A stretch of DNA of 35,402 bases from Oscillospiraceae bacterium. Its GTDB lineage: Bacteria > Bacillota > Clostridia > Oscillospirales > Ruminococcaceae. The notes beneath the pieces were generated by a model, which saw only the letters and a list, made by a program, of their open reading frames with translations, did no database searches and was not told the DNA's origin. The position numbers and the translations under genes are program-made. The stretch lies in assembly GCA_020024475.1 (NCBI GenBank), contig JAHHTS010000019.1:1-35402 (forward strand). Direction: 5' to 3'. This document shows, piece by piece, positions 8,724-17,227 of the stretch (the first letter of the stretch is position 1; each line of letters starts with the position of its first letter).

Positions 8724-10690
8724 ATAATTACCGCCTGCATAGGTATTTCACTATCTGTGATTTTGTACAGTGTGCCTTTTGTCATTCCGTCCGAGAACAG
8801 CTGGGAATATGCATCACGAAATTCTTCATCAGGATTTACTATATAGATGTAATCGAAATAATCCTTCATAACATCGGTAAAGGTTTGTTCATTAGCCACA
8901 TGGTAGTAGGTTTTGCCACTCTCATAATCCAATTTATCTCTAAAGTTTATAGAAAAATCAATCCCGGTAAATTTTGTGTCCATACTTGTATAGCTTGGCA
9001 AAAGACGATATTTGTAACTGTTAAAAGTATATCCGTCCGCATCTGGATAAACCAGGTAAATTCTTGAAGCCTTATCAACTACTTTGTTCACAGCATCTGC
9101 TTTTTCTTTTATCTCTGCTTGAGATTGAAACACATTGTCGGGACTGTTTATAACTGTATATTCAAGTCCGGTTTTAGTAATATTAACCAAAGTGAAAACG
9201 AGAATGACAGTTAAGAATAGCTGCTTTATGTTGTCTTTTATGTTAGGTGTAATGATGAACAAAATAAAGATAGCATAAATCCAGCTGAAATAATAGCTTA
9301 GCATATATCTTGGGTATTCCACCATCATATCAGTGTAGAATTGCATTTGATAAGCGATTACAAGATTGTATACAAAGCACCCCAAAGTAAGACCGATGCT
9401 AGTTAAAAAAACAGGAAGTTTATAATGCTTATTTTGCTTAGCTGCACAGTAAACACCCAAAGCCAAAAGGAAAACTATAAGATATTTGTCCTTCATGTAA
9501 ATGGTTTCGCTGTTGTTTAAAAAAAACCATTTCATTTCGTTTATAACTTCTTTGTATCGCTCTGACCTGAGTGACGGAATAAAAATTGCCTTGATGCTTG
9601 TCTGGTTTCTATCAGCTGGGCCTGTTTTGTGTTCAGTTTCTGTTTCTGGATTATAGTCGTTTGTGATTTGCTGTGTTGCAGGAGGGTTTTCGTCTTTAAG
9701 AGAGTACCGCCCTTGTTTTAATTCAGTTTGATAAAAATCCAGATGAATAAACCAGCTTTGGTAAGAAACAAGTAGAACAATCAATGTGATGAATAAATTA
9801 CCAACTGCCTTTTTTAAATTCCATTTTTCGCTTTTGAAAGAGAATAACTCGAAACAAGAGATTATGCAAAAAGCTAAAAGAGCTAGGAAAATGCCGTTTC
9901 TTTTTACAGTTAAAATGAAAATCATCGGAAGCAGATATAATTTTGAGTTTCTGTCCCAAACATATAATGCTATTATCACGGCAAAAACAACAGTTAGATT
10001 AAAATCTACCATTGTTGTGCCGTAGGCATAGGATATGTTCATAAAGTTTTCTGACACAGAGTGAAAACAAGATGCAAATGGTGACAGAACTAGAAAAAAG
10101 TAACTGCCAATAGCAAGTTTATGATTATTTGTTTTTTTATATATAACCTGGGCTATAACACAAAAAATAGCAAAGTACAAAAGGGCATAAGATAAAAGCA
10201 AGATGTGGTCGCTGAAGTCTTTTGTAAAAAAGCTGAAGAAATAGTTTACAATGCTATTGCCCACTGGGTAGTCACGACCATTTGGGCAAGGGTTTAAACC
10301 GATGGAATACAGCTTATTAAAAAGCTTAACACTTTTTGCAGAAGGCCCCCATAAGCCCACTTCGTCCCAATAGTATACCAATGGCTTTTGAACTGAAAAA
10401 ATCACAGCAAAGGCTATACAAGTATAGTTAAGTAGTGACATATAAATGTTTTTATGCAGTTTAAGTTGCTTTTTACAGATTTTTATAACAGCTAAAACAC
10501 CTGTTAAGGTCAAAACCAAAAACAGGCAGATTGTAACAGGTAAAAGCATATCTATTAGTGATGCAAAATACATAATATCTAAACAGGTAATCAGCAAAAC
10601 TGTATAGCATATAGAGTTTTCAATTTTAAATTTGTCGGAAAAATATATACCTGCAATATTTAACAAAAATATAGGAATTAGAGTTATCAT
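8720..10690 (-). CDS. Polytopic GT-C-type glycosyltransferase candidate
   Basis: 656 aa with about eleven to thirteen hydrophobic segments through residue 500 and an extracytoplasmic C-terminal domain of about 130 residues. The first large loop after helix three has YYWDEVGLWGPSAKS near residues 106-120; an Asp-Glu pair in this loop is the catalytic hallmark of GT-C enzymes, which use polyprenyl-phosphate sugars on the outer membrane face. A polar loop with TEHKTGPADRNQ follows near 350. ATG start with GGAG about 7 bases upstream. Family is assigned by topology and the WDE motif, not by a close homologue, so an O-antigen ligase-like or unknown polytopic protein remains possible. First gene of the locus in transcription order. 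Confidence 0.68.
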   Translation of the reverse strand: MITLIPIFLLNIAGIYFSDKFKIENSICYTVLLITCLDIMYFASLIDMLLPVTICLFLVLTLTGVLAVIKICKKQLKLHKNIYMSLLNYTCIAFAVIFSVQKPLVYYWDEVGLWGPSAKSVKLFNKLYSIGLNPCPNGRDYPVGNSIVNYFFSFFTKDFSDHILLLSYALLYFAIFCVIAQVIYKKTNNHKLAIGSYFFLVLSPFASCFHSVSENFMNISYAYGTTMVDFNLTVVFAVIIALYVWDRNSKLYLLPMIFILTVKRNGIFLALLAFCIISCFELFSFKSEKWNLKKAVGNLFITLIVLLVSYQSWFIHLDFYQTELKQGRYSLKDENPPATQQITNDYNPETETEHKTGPADRNQTSIKAIFIPSLRSERYKEVINEMKWFFLNNSETIYMKDKYLIVFLLALGVYCAAKQNKHYKLPVFLTSIGLTLGCFVYNLVIAYQMQFYTDMMVEYPRYMLSYYFSWIYAIFILFIITPNIKDNIKQLFLTVILVFTLVNITKTGLEYTVINSPDNVFQSQAEIKEKADAVNKVVDKASRIYLVYPDADGYTFNSYKYRLLPSYTSMDTKFTGIDFSINFRDKLDYESGKTYYHVANEQTFTDVMKDYFDYIYIVNPDEEFRDAYSQLFSDGMTKGTLYKITDSEIPMQAVII

Positions 10691-10752
10691 TTATTACTCC
10701 GTATGATTTATTATTGAATATGTGTATTTCTAAGTTATAAAGTTACATAAAT

Positions 10753-10781
10753 TTAATATAATTCATACACTGTTCATACAA
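10753..10781 (-). promoter_or_regulatory. Candidate promoter of the GT-C operon, with direct repeats
   Basis: Minus strand TTGTAT (10776-10781), 17 bases, TATTAA (10753-10758). Two exact copies of TTCATACA on the plus strand (10762-10769 and 10773-10780) are spaced 11 bases apart, one helical turn, and cover the whole spacer and part of the -35 box, as an operator would. The match to consensus is moderate. Confidence 0.45.
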
Positions 10782-10885
10782 TAATGAATTTATAGAAATA
10801 CTTAAAATATTTTACCATTTTTTTGGGTATTTTTCAATAATAATCAGCTTATAAATCGATTTGTAATAATTTGTAAATATAAAAG

Positions 10886-10914
10886 AAAACGCCCACGAAT
10901 TATGTGAGCGTTTT
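10886..10914 (-). terminator. Terminator at the end of the prophage late operon
   Basis: AAAACGCCCAC and GTGAGCGTTTT form an 11-bp stem (one wobble pair) with a 7-base loop. On the minus strand it is followed by TTTTCTTTT and lies 10 bases after the last prophage stop. T residues follow on the plus strand as well, so it may work both ways. Confidence 0.75.
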
Positions 10915-10923
10915 TGAAAAACA

Positions 10924-11787
10924 TTATTTTTTATTTGTTTTTTTCTTTTTTATAATATCGTCTATTTCTTCAGCATTAAAACCAAACTTCTTATAACTGT
11001 CGACTAGTTCAGAGTATCTTACAACCTTGCCGTTTTCAAGTGTAATGTAGTCAGGGTTATCAGCTAGATCAAAATTTGATTTTCCTTTGCTTTGACTACT
11101 TTTAGAGGCTTTAGAAGACGCTTTAGAAGATGATTTTGCAAAAGTTCGGCTAAGCAGCGACTCGTTTAATCTTGCATAGCTTGTTAGATAATCAGAGTAG
11201 TCATCGTTTACACCGTTTTCATAGGCAAGCCTTGCTTTGAAGTTTGCATTATTTCGCCGCATATCGATATTTGCACGATTATTCATATATGTGTTTTCTA
11301 TATCGCCTAAAGTGCTTTCGCTCACACCACCTGAAACGCCTAATGCTTTTAATTCTTGAGGCAGATTTTTCTTCTGCATCATATTCAAAATATATGCATC
11401 GTTGAGACTTTTTTCAGCTTCACGATTGTTTGCATTTATGGTGGCGTTCATCTGTGATTCTCTTTGCTGTCTGGCAAGCTCCTGTTGTTGTCGCAAAATA
11501 GTATTTTGTCTTTCTATTGCAGCGGCATAAGCATTGTAGGCATTTGTTGCAGCAGTGGTAGATGAATTGGATTTTACCGAGGGAGAACTTTGCTTTTTTG
11601 ATGAAATGTATCCTGGAATTTTCTTATTTGCGTTCCAGATAGCTAAATCAGCTTGACTTGGGGTGATATATCCGTTTTTTATAGCATTTTGTGCATATTC
11701 TTTTGCAGTTATCTCGTCTTTCAGCGAAGGTGTGTATCTTTCGGCTTTTTGAGCCTGTGTAAATTTTGAATTTAGTTTTTTCGCCAT
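10924..11787 (-). CDS. Alanine/serine/lysine-rich coiled-coil phage protein, possible internal virion protein
   Basis: 287 aa from the second of two adjacent ATGs (11787 or 11790); AAGGAGG lies 6 bases before the second. Regions: a charged N-terminus (1-45), a long helical segment with Gln/Arg/Ala heptads near 75-145 (AAAIERQNTILRQQQELARQ), an LPQELKALGVSGGVSES stretch near 143-160, a basic Ser/Lys repeat SSKASSKASKSS near 220-235, and a charged C-terminus ending in lysines. I recognise no family. In a prophage with no tape-measure gene, a basic helical protein is a reasonable candidate for an ejected or internal protein, but it could also be a lysis-module accessory since it follows the holin. 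It is the last gene of the late operon. Confidence 0.65.
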   Translation of the reverse strand: MAKKLNSKFTQAQKAERYTPSLKDEITAKEYAQNAIKNGYITPSQADLAIWNANKKIPGYISSKKQSSPSVKSNSSTTAATNAYNAYAAAIERQNTILRQQQELARQQRESQMNATINANNREAEKSLNDAYILNMMQKKNLPQELKALGVSGGVSESTLGDIENTYMNNRANIDMRRNNANFKARLAYENGVNDDYSDYLTSYARLNESLLSRTFAKSSSKASSKASKSSQSKGKSNFDLADNPDYITLENGKVVRYSELVDSYKKFGFNAEEIDDIIKKKKTNKK

Positions 11788-11800
11788 CATATTCCTCCTT

Positions 11801-12229
11801 TTAGGTTCGTGGCAGTTCACTTGTGTATTTACTTAAAAAATCTCTCACCCATTTTTCAATTTTATTTGTAGGCAGTCCACATAAACTCATATTTTTTAAA
11901 ATTGAAACAATTTCATAACTAATATATAAAAATCCAAAAAACTCGGTTGTTCCTATTTTGGTAATAGAGGTGAATTTCAATAAGTCTTTTGGTATAAAAG
12001 AGATTAAATCTATATGAACAGCGCTGTCAAACAGCACTAAAAACACAAGGGACAAAAGCATTGAAATTTTACGAATTGCGCCATTTATGCCAAAACAACT
12101 ATTGAATTTTCTCTGTTTTACAGCACGCATAAAACCAAATACGGTGTCTGTAACAGTGCAAAGTGCTACAAGGCTGATTATTTTATGCATAAATAGCTCA
12201 TCAAAAAAATTTGTGAACAGTTCTGTCAT
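11801..12229 (-). CDS. Phage holin (phage_holin_4 / Cp-1-like family)
   Basis: 142 aa with three hydrophobic segments, an early GFMRAVKQRKFNS motif near residues 32-44 and FNSCFGINGAIRKISM just after, typical of the toxin-secretion/phage-lysis holin family (PF05105-like). It overlaps the endolysin stop as ATGA. It should form lesions in the inner membrane to release endolysin at the end of infection. The following gene starts only 13 bases downstream of its stop, so all three are co-transcribed. Confidence 0.85.
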   Translation of the reverse strand: MTELFTNFFDELFMHKIISLVALCTVTDTVFGFMRAVKQRKFNSCFGINGAIRKISMLLSLVFLVLFDSAVHIDLISFIPKDLLKFTSITKIGTTEFFGFLYISYEIVSILKNMSLCGLPTNKIEKWVRDFLSKYTSELPRT

Positions 12230-13281
12230 TTTTTGTTTATAAGTCCTTTCATATATTCTATAATTTTTTTGTATATTTGATATAATAATACATTCAACTG
12301 TGTGGTATCAGGAAGTTTTTCTTGAGAGTTGGATTTATCTTTATGCGGTTTACCCTCATCGAAATTACTGCCATTTGGCTCACCATCTGTTGGTGAAATG
12401 GGTTTGCTGGAATTATCATCTGTGCTAGGGTTATCATCGGTGTATTCCTTGTAAGGAATTCCTAATTTATTGCAGTCTGTCATAATATAACATTGATCGC
12501 CTTCAGTCATATAGTCTGTGATGATATAACCATTATCTGTGGTGTAAGGTATCTTTAGCCCTGCCAACTTAGAGGTTAACAATTTGATGTCACCACTTGA
12601 AGCAAAACCTATTTTCATTCTACAAGGATAAGGACAAAGAGGTTTCATCGGCTGTACTTCTTCGATAAATTTTCCCATAAGAATATCTTTATCTATGTAA
12701 CCATTGTAACCAAAATCTTTTCCGATTTCGCTAGCATATTGCCAAAGATAGCAAGGTTTATCTGGTTTAGTGAGACCTGGTCTAGCATACCATATATATA
12801 TATCTGGATTTTTAGCGAAAAACTTATCGGTGTAAAATCTATCCCAATAATCCTTGTTAAGATAAACCCCGGCTTGATAGCCGCGCAGCCAAACTCTTTT
12901 GCAAAAAGCCAATGCCATTGACTGCACAAGATTTGGTGTTGCGATTACACCAAATTTATCTTTTATATAATCGGCTGAAAAGTATTCCCAATCGAAAAAT
13001 ATAGGCATTTCGATATTGTCATTATAACTATCCCGAACATCGCATATGAAATCTGCCTCCTGCTCTGCCTCTATTGGGTTTTTAGCATATGAAGCCACAT
13101 AGTAAGAGTTTTTTAATTTTGCTTTTTGTATTTCTGACATAAACGAATCTATTTTTTTGTCTTTGGTATAACTACCTATTGTGGCTCTTGTAATTATAAA
13201 TTTAGCTTTTCCGTTACTAGCGATTTTTTCTACTACATCAGAGTTCTGATAGCTTGAAATATCCACGCCGTAAATGTTCAT
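12226..13281 (-). CDS. Endolysin, GH25 muramidase
   Basis: 351 aa. Residues 1-205 are a GH25 lysozyme: GVDISSYQ at 5-12, the catalytic pair in FFDWEYF (D97, E99) and a late LWQYASEIG strand. Residues about 215-270 form a small separate domain with two Cys and beta-type sequence (possible wall-binding), then a Pro/Asp/Ser-rich linker, and a C-terminal helix of about 30 residues. No signal peptide, so release depends on the holin that overlaps its stop. ATG start with AGGAGGG; that ribosome site sits directly after the U tract of a strong terminator, so lysis gene expression is separated from structural genes. Confidence 0.92.
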   Translation of the reverse strand: MNIYGVDISSYQNSDVVEKIASNGKAKFIITRATIGSYTKDKKIDSFMSEIQKAKLKNSYYVASYAKNPIEAEQEADFICDVRDSYNDNIEMPIFFDWEYFSADYIKDKFGVIATPNLVQSMALAFCKRVWLRGYQAGVYLNKDYWDRFYTDKFFAKNPDIYIWYARPGLTKPDKPCYLWQYASEIGKDFGYNGYIDKDILMGKFIEEVQPMKPLCPYPCRMKIGFASSGDIKLLTSKLAGLKIPYTTDNGYIITDYMTEGDQCYIMTDCNKLGIPYKEYTDDNPSTDDNSSKPISPTDGEPNGSNFDEGKPHKDKSNSQEKLPDTTQLNVLLYQIYKKIIEYMKGLINKK

Positions 13282-13293
13282 AAAATCCCTCCT

Positions 13294-13319
13294 AAAAAAA
13301 GACGGATTTTATCCGTCTT
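13294..13319 (-). terminator. Terminator between tail genes and lysis genes
   Basis: Perfect 9-bp stem AAGACGGAT/ATCCGTCTT with a three-base loop (13299-13319), followed on the minus strand by seven T residues (13294-13300). It is a textbook intrinsic terminator, placed 5 bases after the stop at 13324 and immediately before the endolysin ribosome site. Lysis genes would need read-through, antitermination or a promoter I did not find. Confidence 0.85.
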
Positions 13320-13323
13320 ATGA

Positions 13324-13689
13324 TTAAAAACCAAGTTTTCTAAGCTGATGTTCAATATAAGTTGGTTTTCCAAGTTTAAAAAAAAGTCGGTCTGTATATA
13401 CAGCCGGACCTTCAGTTGATTCCTGCTGTGTAAGCTGTTTTTCAATACCACATTTTAGCTTTAGAGTGTAGCCGTCATAAATATTTGTGATATTTTCTTC
13501 TTCGTTTGTGAGCTGAATATGCTCTGTGTTTGTTTCGTTTGAAATAAGCAGATCCAATTCATCAACGCTGATAGCACCTTTGTTACATTCAAAAGTGAGT
13601 GTGCGTCGGCTTGCACCGTTATAAAATTCTTCTGTTTCAAACGCACGGATATAGTCAAACTGTGTATCGTTTGCAAATTTTATTTTCAT
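13324..13689 (-). CDS. Small beta-rich phage structural protein, function unknown
   Basis: 121 aa; ATG start with GGAGG about 10 bases upstream, two bases after the previous stop. The sequence alternates charged and hydrophobic residues as in a small beta protein, contains NIYDGYTLKLKCGIE near 68-82, and has no membrane helix or signal. Position between fibre-type genes and the lysis module suggests a tail-tip, spike or assembly protein. No family recognised. Confidence 0.65.
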   Translation of the reverse strand: MKIKFANDTQFDYIRAFETEEFYNGASRRTLTFECNKGAISVDELDLLISNETNTEHIQLTNEEENITNIYDGYTLKLKCGIEKQLTQQESTEGPAVYTDRLFFKLGKPTYIEHQLRKLGF

Positions 13690-13691
13690 AT

Positions 13692-14255
13692 TTATTTTTC
13701 CTCCAATGTCAATTCTGTTATTGTTAAAGTGCCTTCGTCAGGGGTGTCGTTTACTGGGCGAATACAAAAGAAAGTGTAGCTGCTGTCCCAGTTAAAGTTC
13801 ATAGTATATTCTCCTGGATTATATATATCCACCCAGTGTGCCCTGTTGTCACCACCCATATCATTACGATAGCAAAAGCCAAATCTAACGCCTTTGGTAC
13901 TGCTTAAAGTCTGCCGGCTTACCATTATTTTCATTGATTTATATGGTGATAGATTTATAGCAGGTGTAAGAGCTATTGTCTGTTTGCCTGGTTTGATATG
14001 CAAAGTAAGAGAACTTCCGGATTTAGTCAAATTAAATCCGCCATAGGGTGGTCTTCCGTTCAGCTCCCAGTTTGTAACAGTGTGATTTTGAAAATTATCT
14101 ATTAGACTATAACCACTGTTAAGTATTGAATGATTTACTGTTTCATCGCACCGAAAAACTTTTTGTATCTCATATGATACATTGTCGGTATCCTGTGCGA
14201 ATATCTTACTTAAATTGTATTGAACGCCTACTGCTGTTTCGGGATGTATTGCCAT
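13692..14255 (-). CDS. Beta-sandwich phage surface or tail protein, carbohydrate-binding-like
   Basis: 187 aa; ATG with AGGAGGG 8 bases upstream. The last 120 residues look like a jelly-roll domain: a NWELNGRPPYGGF loop, alternating hydrophobic strands, an RVRFG-like strand, an HWVDIYNPGEY turn and a final LTITELTLEE strand. Such folds occur in carbohydrate-binding modules and in receptor-binding proteins. The N-terminal 30 residues may attach it to the particle. Placed directly after the fibre gene, it is a receptor-binding candidate; no family assigned. Confidence 0.62.
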   Translation of the reverse strand: MAIHPETAVGVQYNLSKIFAQDTDNVSYEIQKVFRCDETVNHSILNSGYSLIDNFQNHTVTNWELNGRPPYGGFNLTKSGSSLTLHIKPGKQTIALTPAINLSPYKSMKIMVSRQTLSSTKGVRFGFCYRNDMGGDNRAHWVDIYNPGEYTMNFNWDSSYTFFCIRPVNDTPDEGTLTITELTLEEK

Positions 14256-14267
14256 AAAAATACCCTC

Positions 14268-15266
14268 CTATTTTTTTAGCATTGCTATTCTGCGAATTTT
14301 GGTGTTTTCTATATCCGACCAATCAGCGTTATTTACGGATATGTTTTTAAACCCCCATGTTTTAGCCAGGTCATTTTCATTTCTTGCATATCCACTAAAA
14401 AACACATTGCCTGTAAAAGTGCCTCCGTTTTTTGGCATAAGCTCGTTTTTATCTGTTTCGGTCAGTATTTTAGCCCAATCGTCCCAGCTATTAATTGATG
14501 AGATATACACCCTAGAGTATATACGATGGTTTTCACCACTAATCCAAAATTGTTTTACTGAAAGGCTTGAGTCTGTTGCCCTATTTGGAATTACCACTAA
14601 CCAGCCTTGGGTGTTTCCCGTAGGCGGGTTTACAGGCTTGTGGCTTAAATCAAAAAAGTATATTCCTTTTGATTTGTAGTTATCAAGATTTTCGTTTACT
14701 AAGCCAACAAACTCCACTTCGATATCTTTTTTTGTTGCGAAATATTCAGGTGATTTTCCACCTAATTTTTCGGCATTATCTATAATCCCGTTGTTGTTTT
14801 TGTCGTAAATAGCTTTGGTCATATCAGAAGAACCAATGTCGCTTATTCGCTTATTGATTGCATCTTCTGTTTCAGCTTTAGTATAAATTTCTTTTTTACT
14901 ATACACATTTGCGTTGTCGGCTTTAAGCAGCAGTTTATGGTCGGTCTCATTTTTTGTGTAAGTATCGGCTTTGTTTGCCTTTTCAGACAAAGCGTTACCA
15001 GATGAATGAACCCAATTTACCCCATCGTTGGATATAAGTAAATCCCCGCTTGAATCCTTTTTGATTGCGATTACATCTTCACTTTTTACCGGAACACCGT
15101 TTTCTAAAAGTGCGTCTATAAGTTGATTGAAATGTGGGATAATAACACTTCTTGCAGTTTCTTCAAATTTTTCTTGCATTTGCTGGGTGGAAAGACCAGG
15201 AGTGTCTGCAAGGTTTATTACACCTTTGCCCAGCAAATCGTTGTCTTCTATTTTTTTGTAAGCCAA
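14268..15266 (-). CDS. Tail fibre with pyocin-knob domain
   Basis: 332 aa from a TTG start with AGGTG 6 bases upstream. N-terminus GVINLADTPGLSTQQMQEKF is shared with tail fibres of clostridial phages and probably attaches to the particle. The middle (residues 90-170) is a repetitive helical shaft of KADTYTKNETDHKLLLKAD-like segments. Residues about 195-270 match the pyocin-knob beta domain (GWLVVIPN, then INSWDDWAKILTETD), used by fibres and spikes to fold or bind. The tail end includes GTFTGNVFFSG, a common fibre repeat unit. It should bind the host surface. Confidence 0.85.
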   Translation of the reverse strand: MAYKKIEDNDLLGKGVINLADTPGLSTQQMQEKFEETARSVIIPHFNQLIDALLENGVPVKSEDVIAIKKDSSGDLLISNDGVNWVHSSGNALSEKANKADTYTKNETDHKLLLKADNANVYSKKEIYTKAETEDAINKRISDIGSSDMTKAIYDKNNNGIIDNAEKLGGKSPEYFATKKDIEVEFVGLVNENLDNYKSKGIYFFDLSHKPVNPPTGNTQGWLVVIPNRATDSSLSVKQFWISGENHRIYSRVYISSINSWDDWAKILTETDKNELMPKNGGTFTGNVFFSGYARNENDLAKTWGFKNISVNNADWSDIENTKIRRIAMLKK

Positions 15267-15270
15267 AAAA

Positions 15271-17109
15271 TCACCTGCTTTCTGTAAATTCTATATTTGC
15301 GTTGTAAAGGGCTATAGGTTCGTTTAAGATACCGTTTTCAAATACAAATTGCACCTTTTTGCTATCTGGTTTAATGCTGATTTTTTCTTTCAAGATATAC
15401 CCGGTTTTATCGGTTTTAAAAGATATTTTAGAAAAAGTGAGTTGTGAAAATGAAAAATATCTTGCCGAGCTGTCATAATCAGACTGCTTTTCGGTAATGC
15501 CGTCATATATTGCGGATATTCTAACACCGGTGGCGATGGCGCTGCCAATCATAGCGCAAACTGTTTTGAATCGTTTTTTGCTGGCAAAATTATTCCCCCA
15601 GATTTCTGGAGTAGTCCATTTTGCGAGGATTGGTTTTCCGTCATCGTTAAAGTTTTTAAGAGATGAATAGTCTTTGTGGAACTTACATATTTTTCCGTCG
15701 CTAGTTCCGAATACAAGAGTGTTATTGATGTTTGCAATACATCGTGCATCTACATTAGTACGGTAAAATCCCTCATACTGTCGGCTAGAGTATGGGGTAT
15801 TTCGCTCGTTAGTACTTTGTGTTCCGTCTAAAGCAAATAGATAACCGCCGACTGAAAGCATATAAAATCGGTCAAAAGTGCAAGCCACCGCAGAAGATAA
15901 ATCTTGTTTAAGAAGCAGACCATTTAGGTAATAGCTTCTTAGCTGAGCATATCTTTCGCCCAGAACATCTGAAGGGGTGACAGCCAATATGCCTTGATTT
16001 GTGATAAAAAGAGGTTCAGTTTCCAATGTGGAAAATGCGTATTTGCTAACTGCACCACTGCCGGTGAAACTGCCGGCGAGGGTAAAAGAAGCACTTCCGT
16101 CATCTAGGAGTGAGCCTGTTCTCAAAATTATATTTGTGTCGTTATCACTGTGGTCGATATGGGTGGCAAGCTTATCGTTTATAATGGAATATCCCATTAT
16201 TTTACTGTTGTCTTGACCAATAACACAGTAGAATAAATCTCCCCAGTATGTAGGGTTATCCATTTGACAGTAGTAGTCACGGTTTCCGTCACCAGCTAGG
16301 AAAATTCTATCCATTGCACCATTTACGCCGAATAAAGTCATAATATTCCGAGAATTTATTTTTTCAGCATATTCTTTAACCAATTTTGAGTAAGTGATTA
16401 CGATGTTGTCCTGACCAGTTATAGCACTTACACCAGGTGGAGAAGAGAATGTAACTTTTCCGGAAGTTTTATCAACTGAGTAGTCGGTTATGGTGTCCCA
16501 ACCACCCGAGGAGTTTAGTTTTTCCACTTTGTCTACGCTTTCTATGTTGTTGGAAGAAAGCTGATATGTTCTGTCCCCTTCTGTCCCCAAAAAGCTATCT
16601 TTTCTTTGCTTGCCTAAAAGGTTGATGGGTTCATAAGTGGTTCCACCGCCAGTAGGCTTTCTAGATATAACAATTTTAGGCACATAGGCGTTGTTCTCCA
16701 CAGGTTCGCAGATAAAATTGTCCCCTTTTTTATAATACATAAGTAGTTTTTTACCATCAGCTATAATGAGTTTACCGTTAAGCTGTTTTGATAAGCTTTT
16801 TTCGTCATTCATTTGAGAGTAGATAACAGTGTCGCCAAAGTATAGATTAGTTCCAGAATGAATAATAACCCTGTCGCCTTTTTCATCGGAGTAAGTGTGA
16901 AAACCGTTTATTCTTCCGCTATATTTTTTCACAGTTTGCCAGCCAATCCATTTGCGCACTTTTCCAGTGCTCTCTCTTATCATATTCGGACAATGCGGAG
17001 AACGAAACGCAGAAACATAACTTGGCGCATTGGTTAGGTCAGCGCCTAGAAATTTATCTATCTCAACTGAGAAAGATAGTGGACTTTGAGGAGCTTTTAC
17101 TTTACCCAA
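15271..17109 (-). CDS. Large podovirus-type neck/tail protein
   Basis: About 612 aa from the TTG at 17109, which has AAAGGTGG about 8 bases upstream; GTGs at 17121 and 17118 are too close to that site. Early IDKFLGADLTNAP and SPHCPNMIRESTGKVRKW resemble clostridial short-tail-phage proteins that cap the connector. The middle, about 65-480, is rich in repeated beta strands with NGKLIIADGKKLLMYYK-like turns, as in a beta-propeller, with the end a jelly-roll-like segment. It is by far the largest structural protein. Stopper or tail-hub role is inferred from position after the connector and before the fibre; no tape measure is present. Confidence 0.7.
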   Translation of the reverse strand: MGKVKAPQSPLSFSVEIDKFLGADLTNAPSYVSAFRSPHCPNMIRESTGKVRKWIGWQTVKKYSGRINGFHTYSDEKGDRVIIHSGTNLYFGDTVIYSQMNDEKSLSKQLNGKLIIADGKKLLMYYKKGDNFICEPVENNAYVPKIVISRKPTGGGTTYEPINLLGKQRKDSFLGTEGDRTYQLSSNNIESVDKVEKLNSSGGWDTITDYSVDKTSGKVTFSSPPGVSAITGQDNIVITYSKLVKEYAEKINSRNIMTLFGVNGAMDRIFLAGDGNRDYYCQMDNPTYWGDLFYCVIGQDNSKIMGYSIINDKLATHIDHSDNDTNIILRTGSLLDDGSASFTLAGSFTGSGAVSKYAFSTLETEPLFITNQGILAVTPSDVLGERYAQLRSYYLNGLLLKQDLSSAVACTFDRFYMLSVGGYLFALDGTQSTNERNTPYSSRQYEGFYRTNVDARCIANINNTLVFGTSDGKICKFHKDYSSLKNFNDDGKPILAKWTTPEIWGNNFASKKRFKTVCAMIGSAIATGVRISAIYDGITEKQSDYDSSARYFSFSQLTFSKISFKTDKTGYILKEKISIKPDSKKVQFVFENGILNEPIALYNANIEFTESR

Positions 17110-17227
17110 TATACTCACCACCTTTCAAACGCCTAAAATTGGCTAGCGCCTCACATTTAGTAAAATTTCTTAGGGCGAAGCGGTGATTTTGTGTAAGATA
17201 ATAAGTTTTGTCAAAATCTTTTCTCAA
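17102..17227 (-). CDS. 41-aa basic ORF filling the connector-tail gap
   Basis: Begins at a TTG that overlaps the connector stop (TTGA), with GGTGG 5 bases upstream, and stops inside the start region of the tail gene (TTGGGTAA). It thus spans the only gap in this part of the operon and is coupled at both ends. The product starts MRKDFDKTYYL and ends RRLKGGEYIG; it is strongly basic with no membrane helix. Not recognised. It may be a real small protein or simply a reading bridge that brings ribosomes to the tail gene. Confidence 0.5.
   Translation of the reverse strand: MRKDFDKTYYLTQNHRFALRNFTKCEALANFRRLKGGEYIG

Noticed and set aside
16001..16216. Plus-strand open frame inside the large tail gene
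   Set aside because: It is a shadow of the minus-strand gene with no ribosome site; the same holds for the other plus-strand frames inside 3317-22728.
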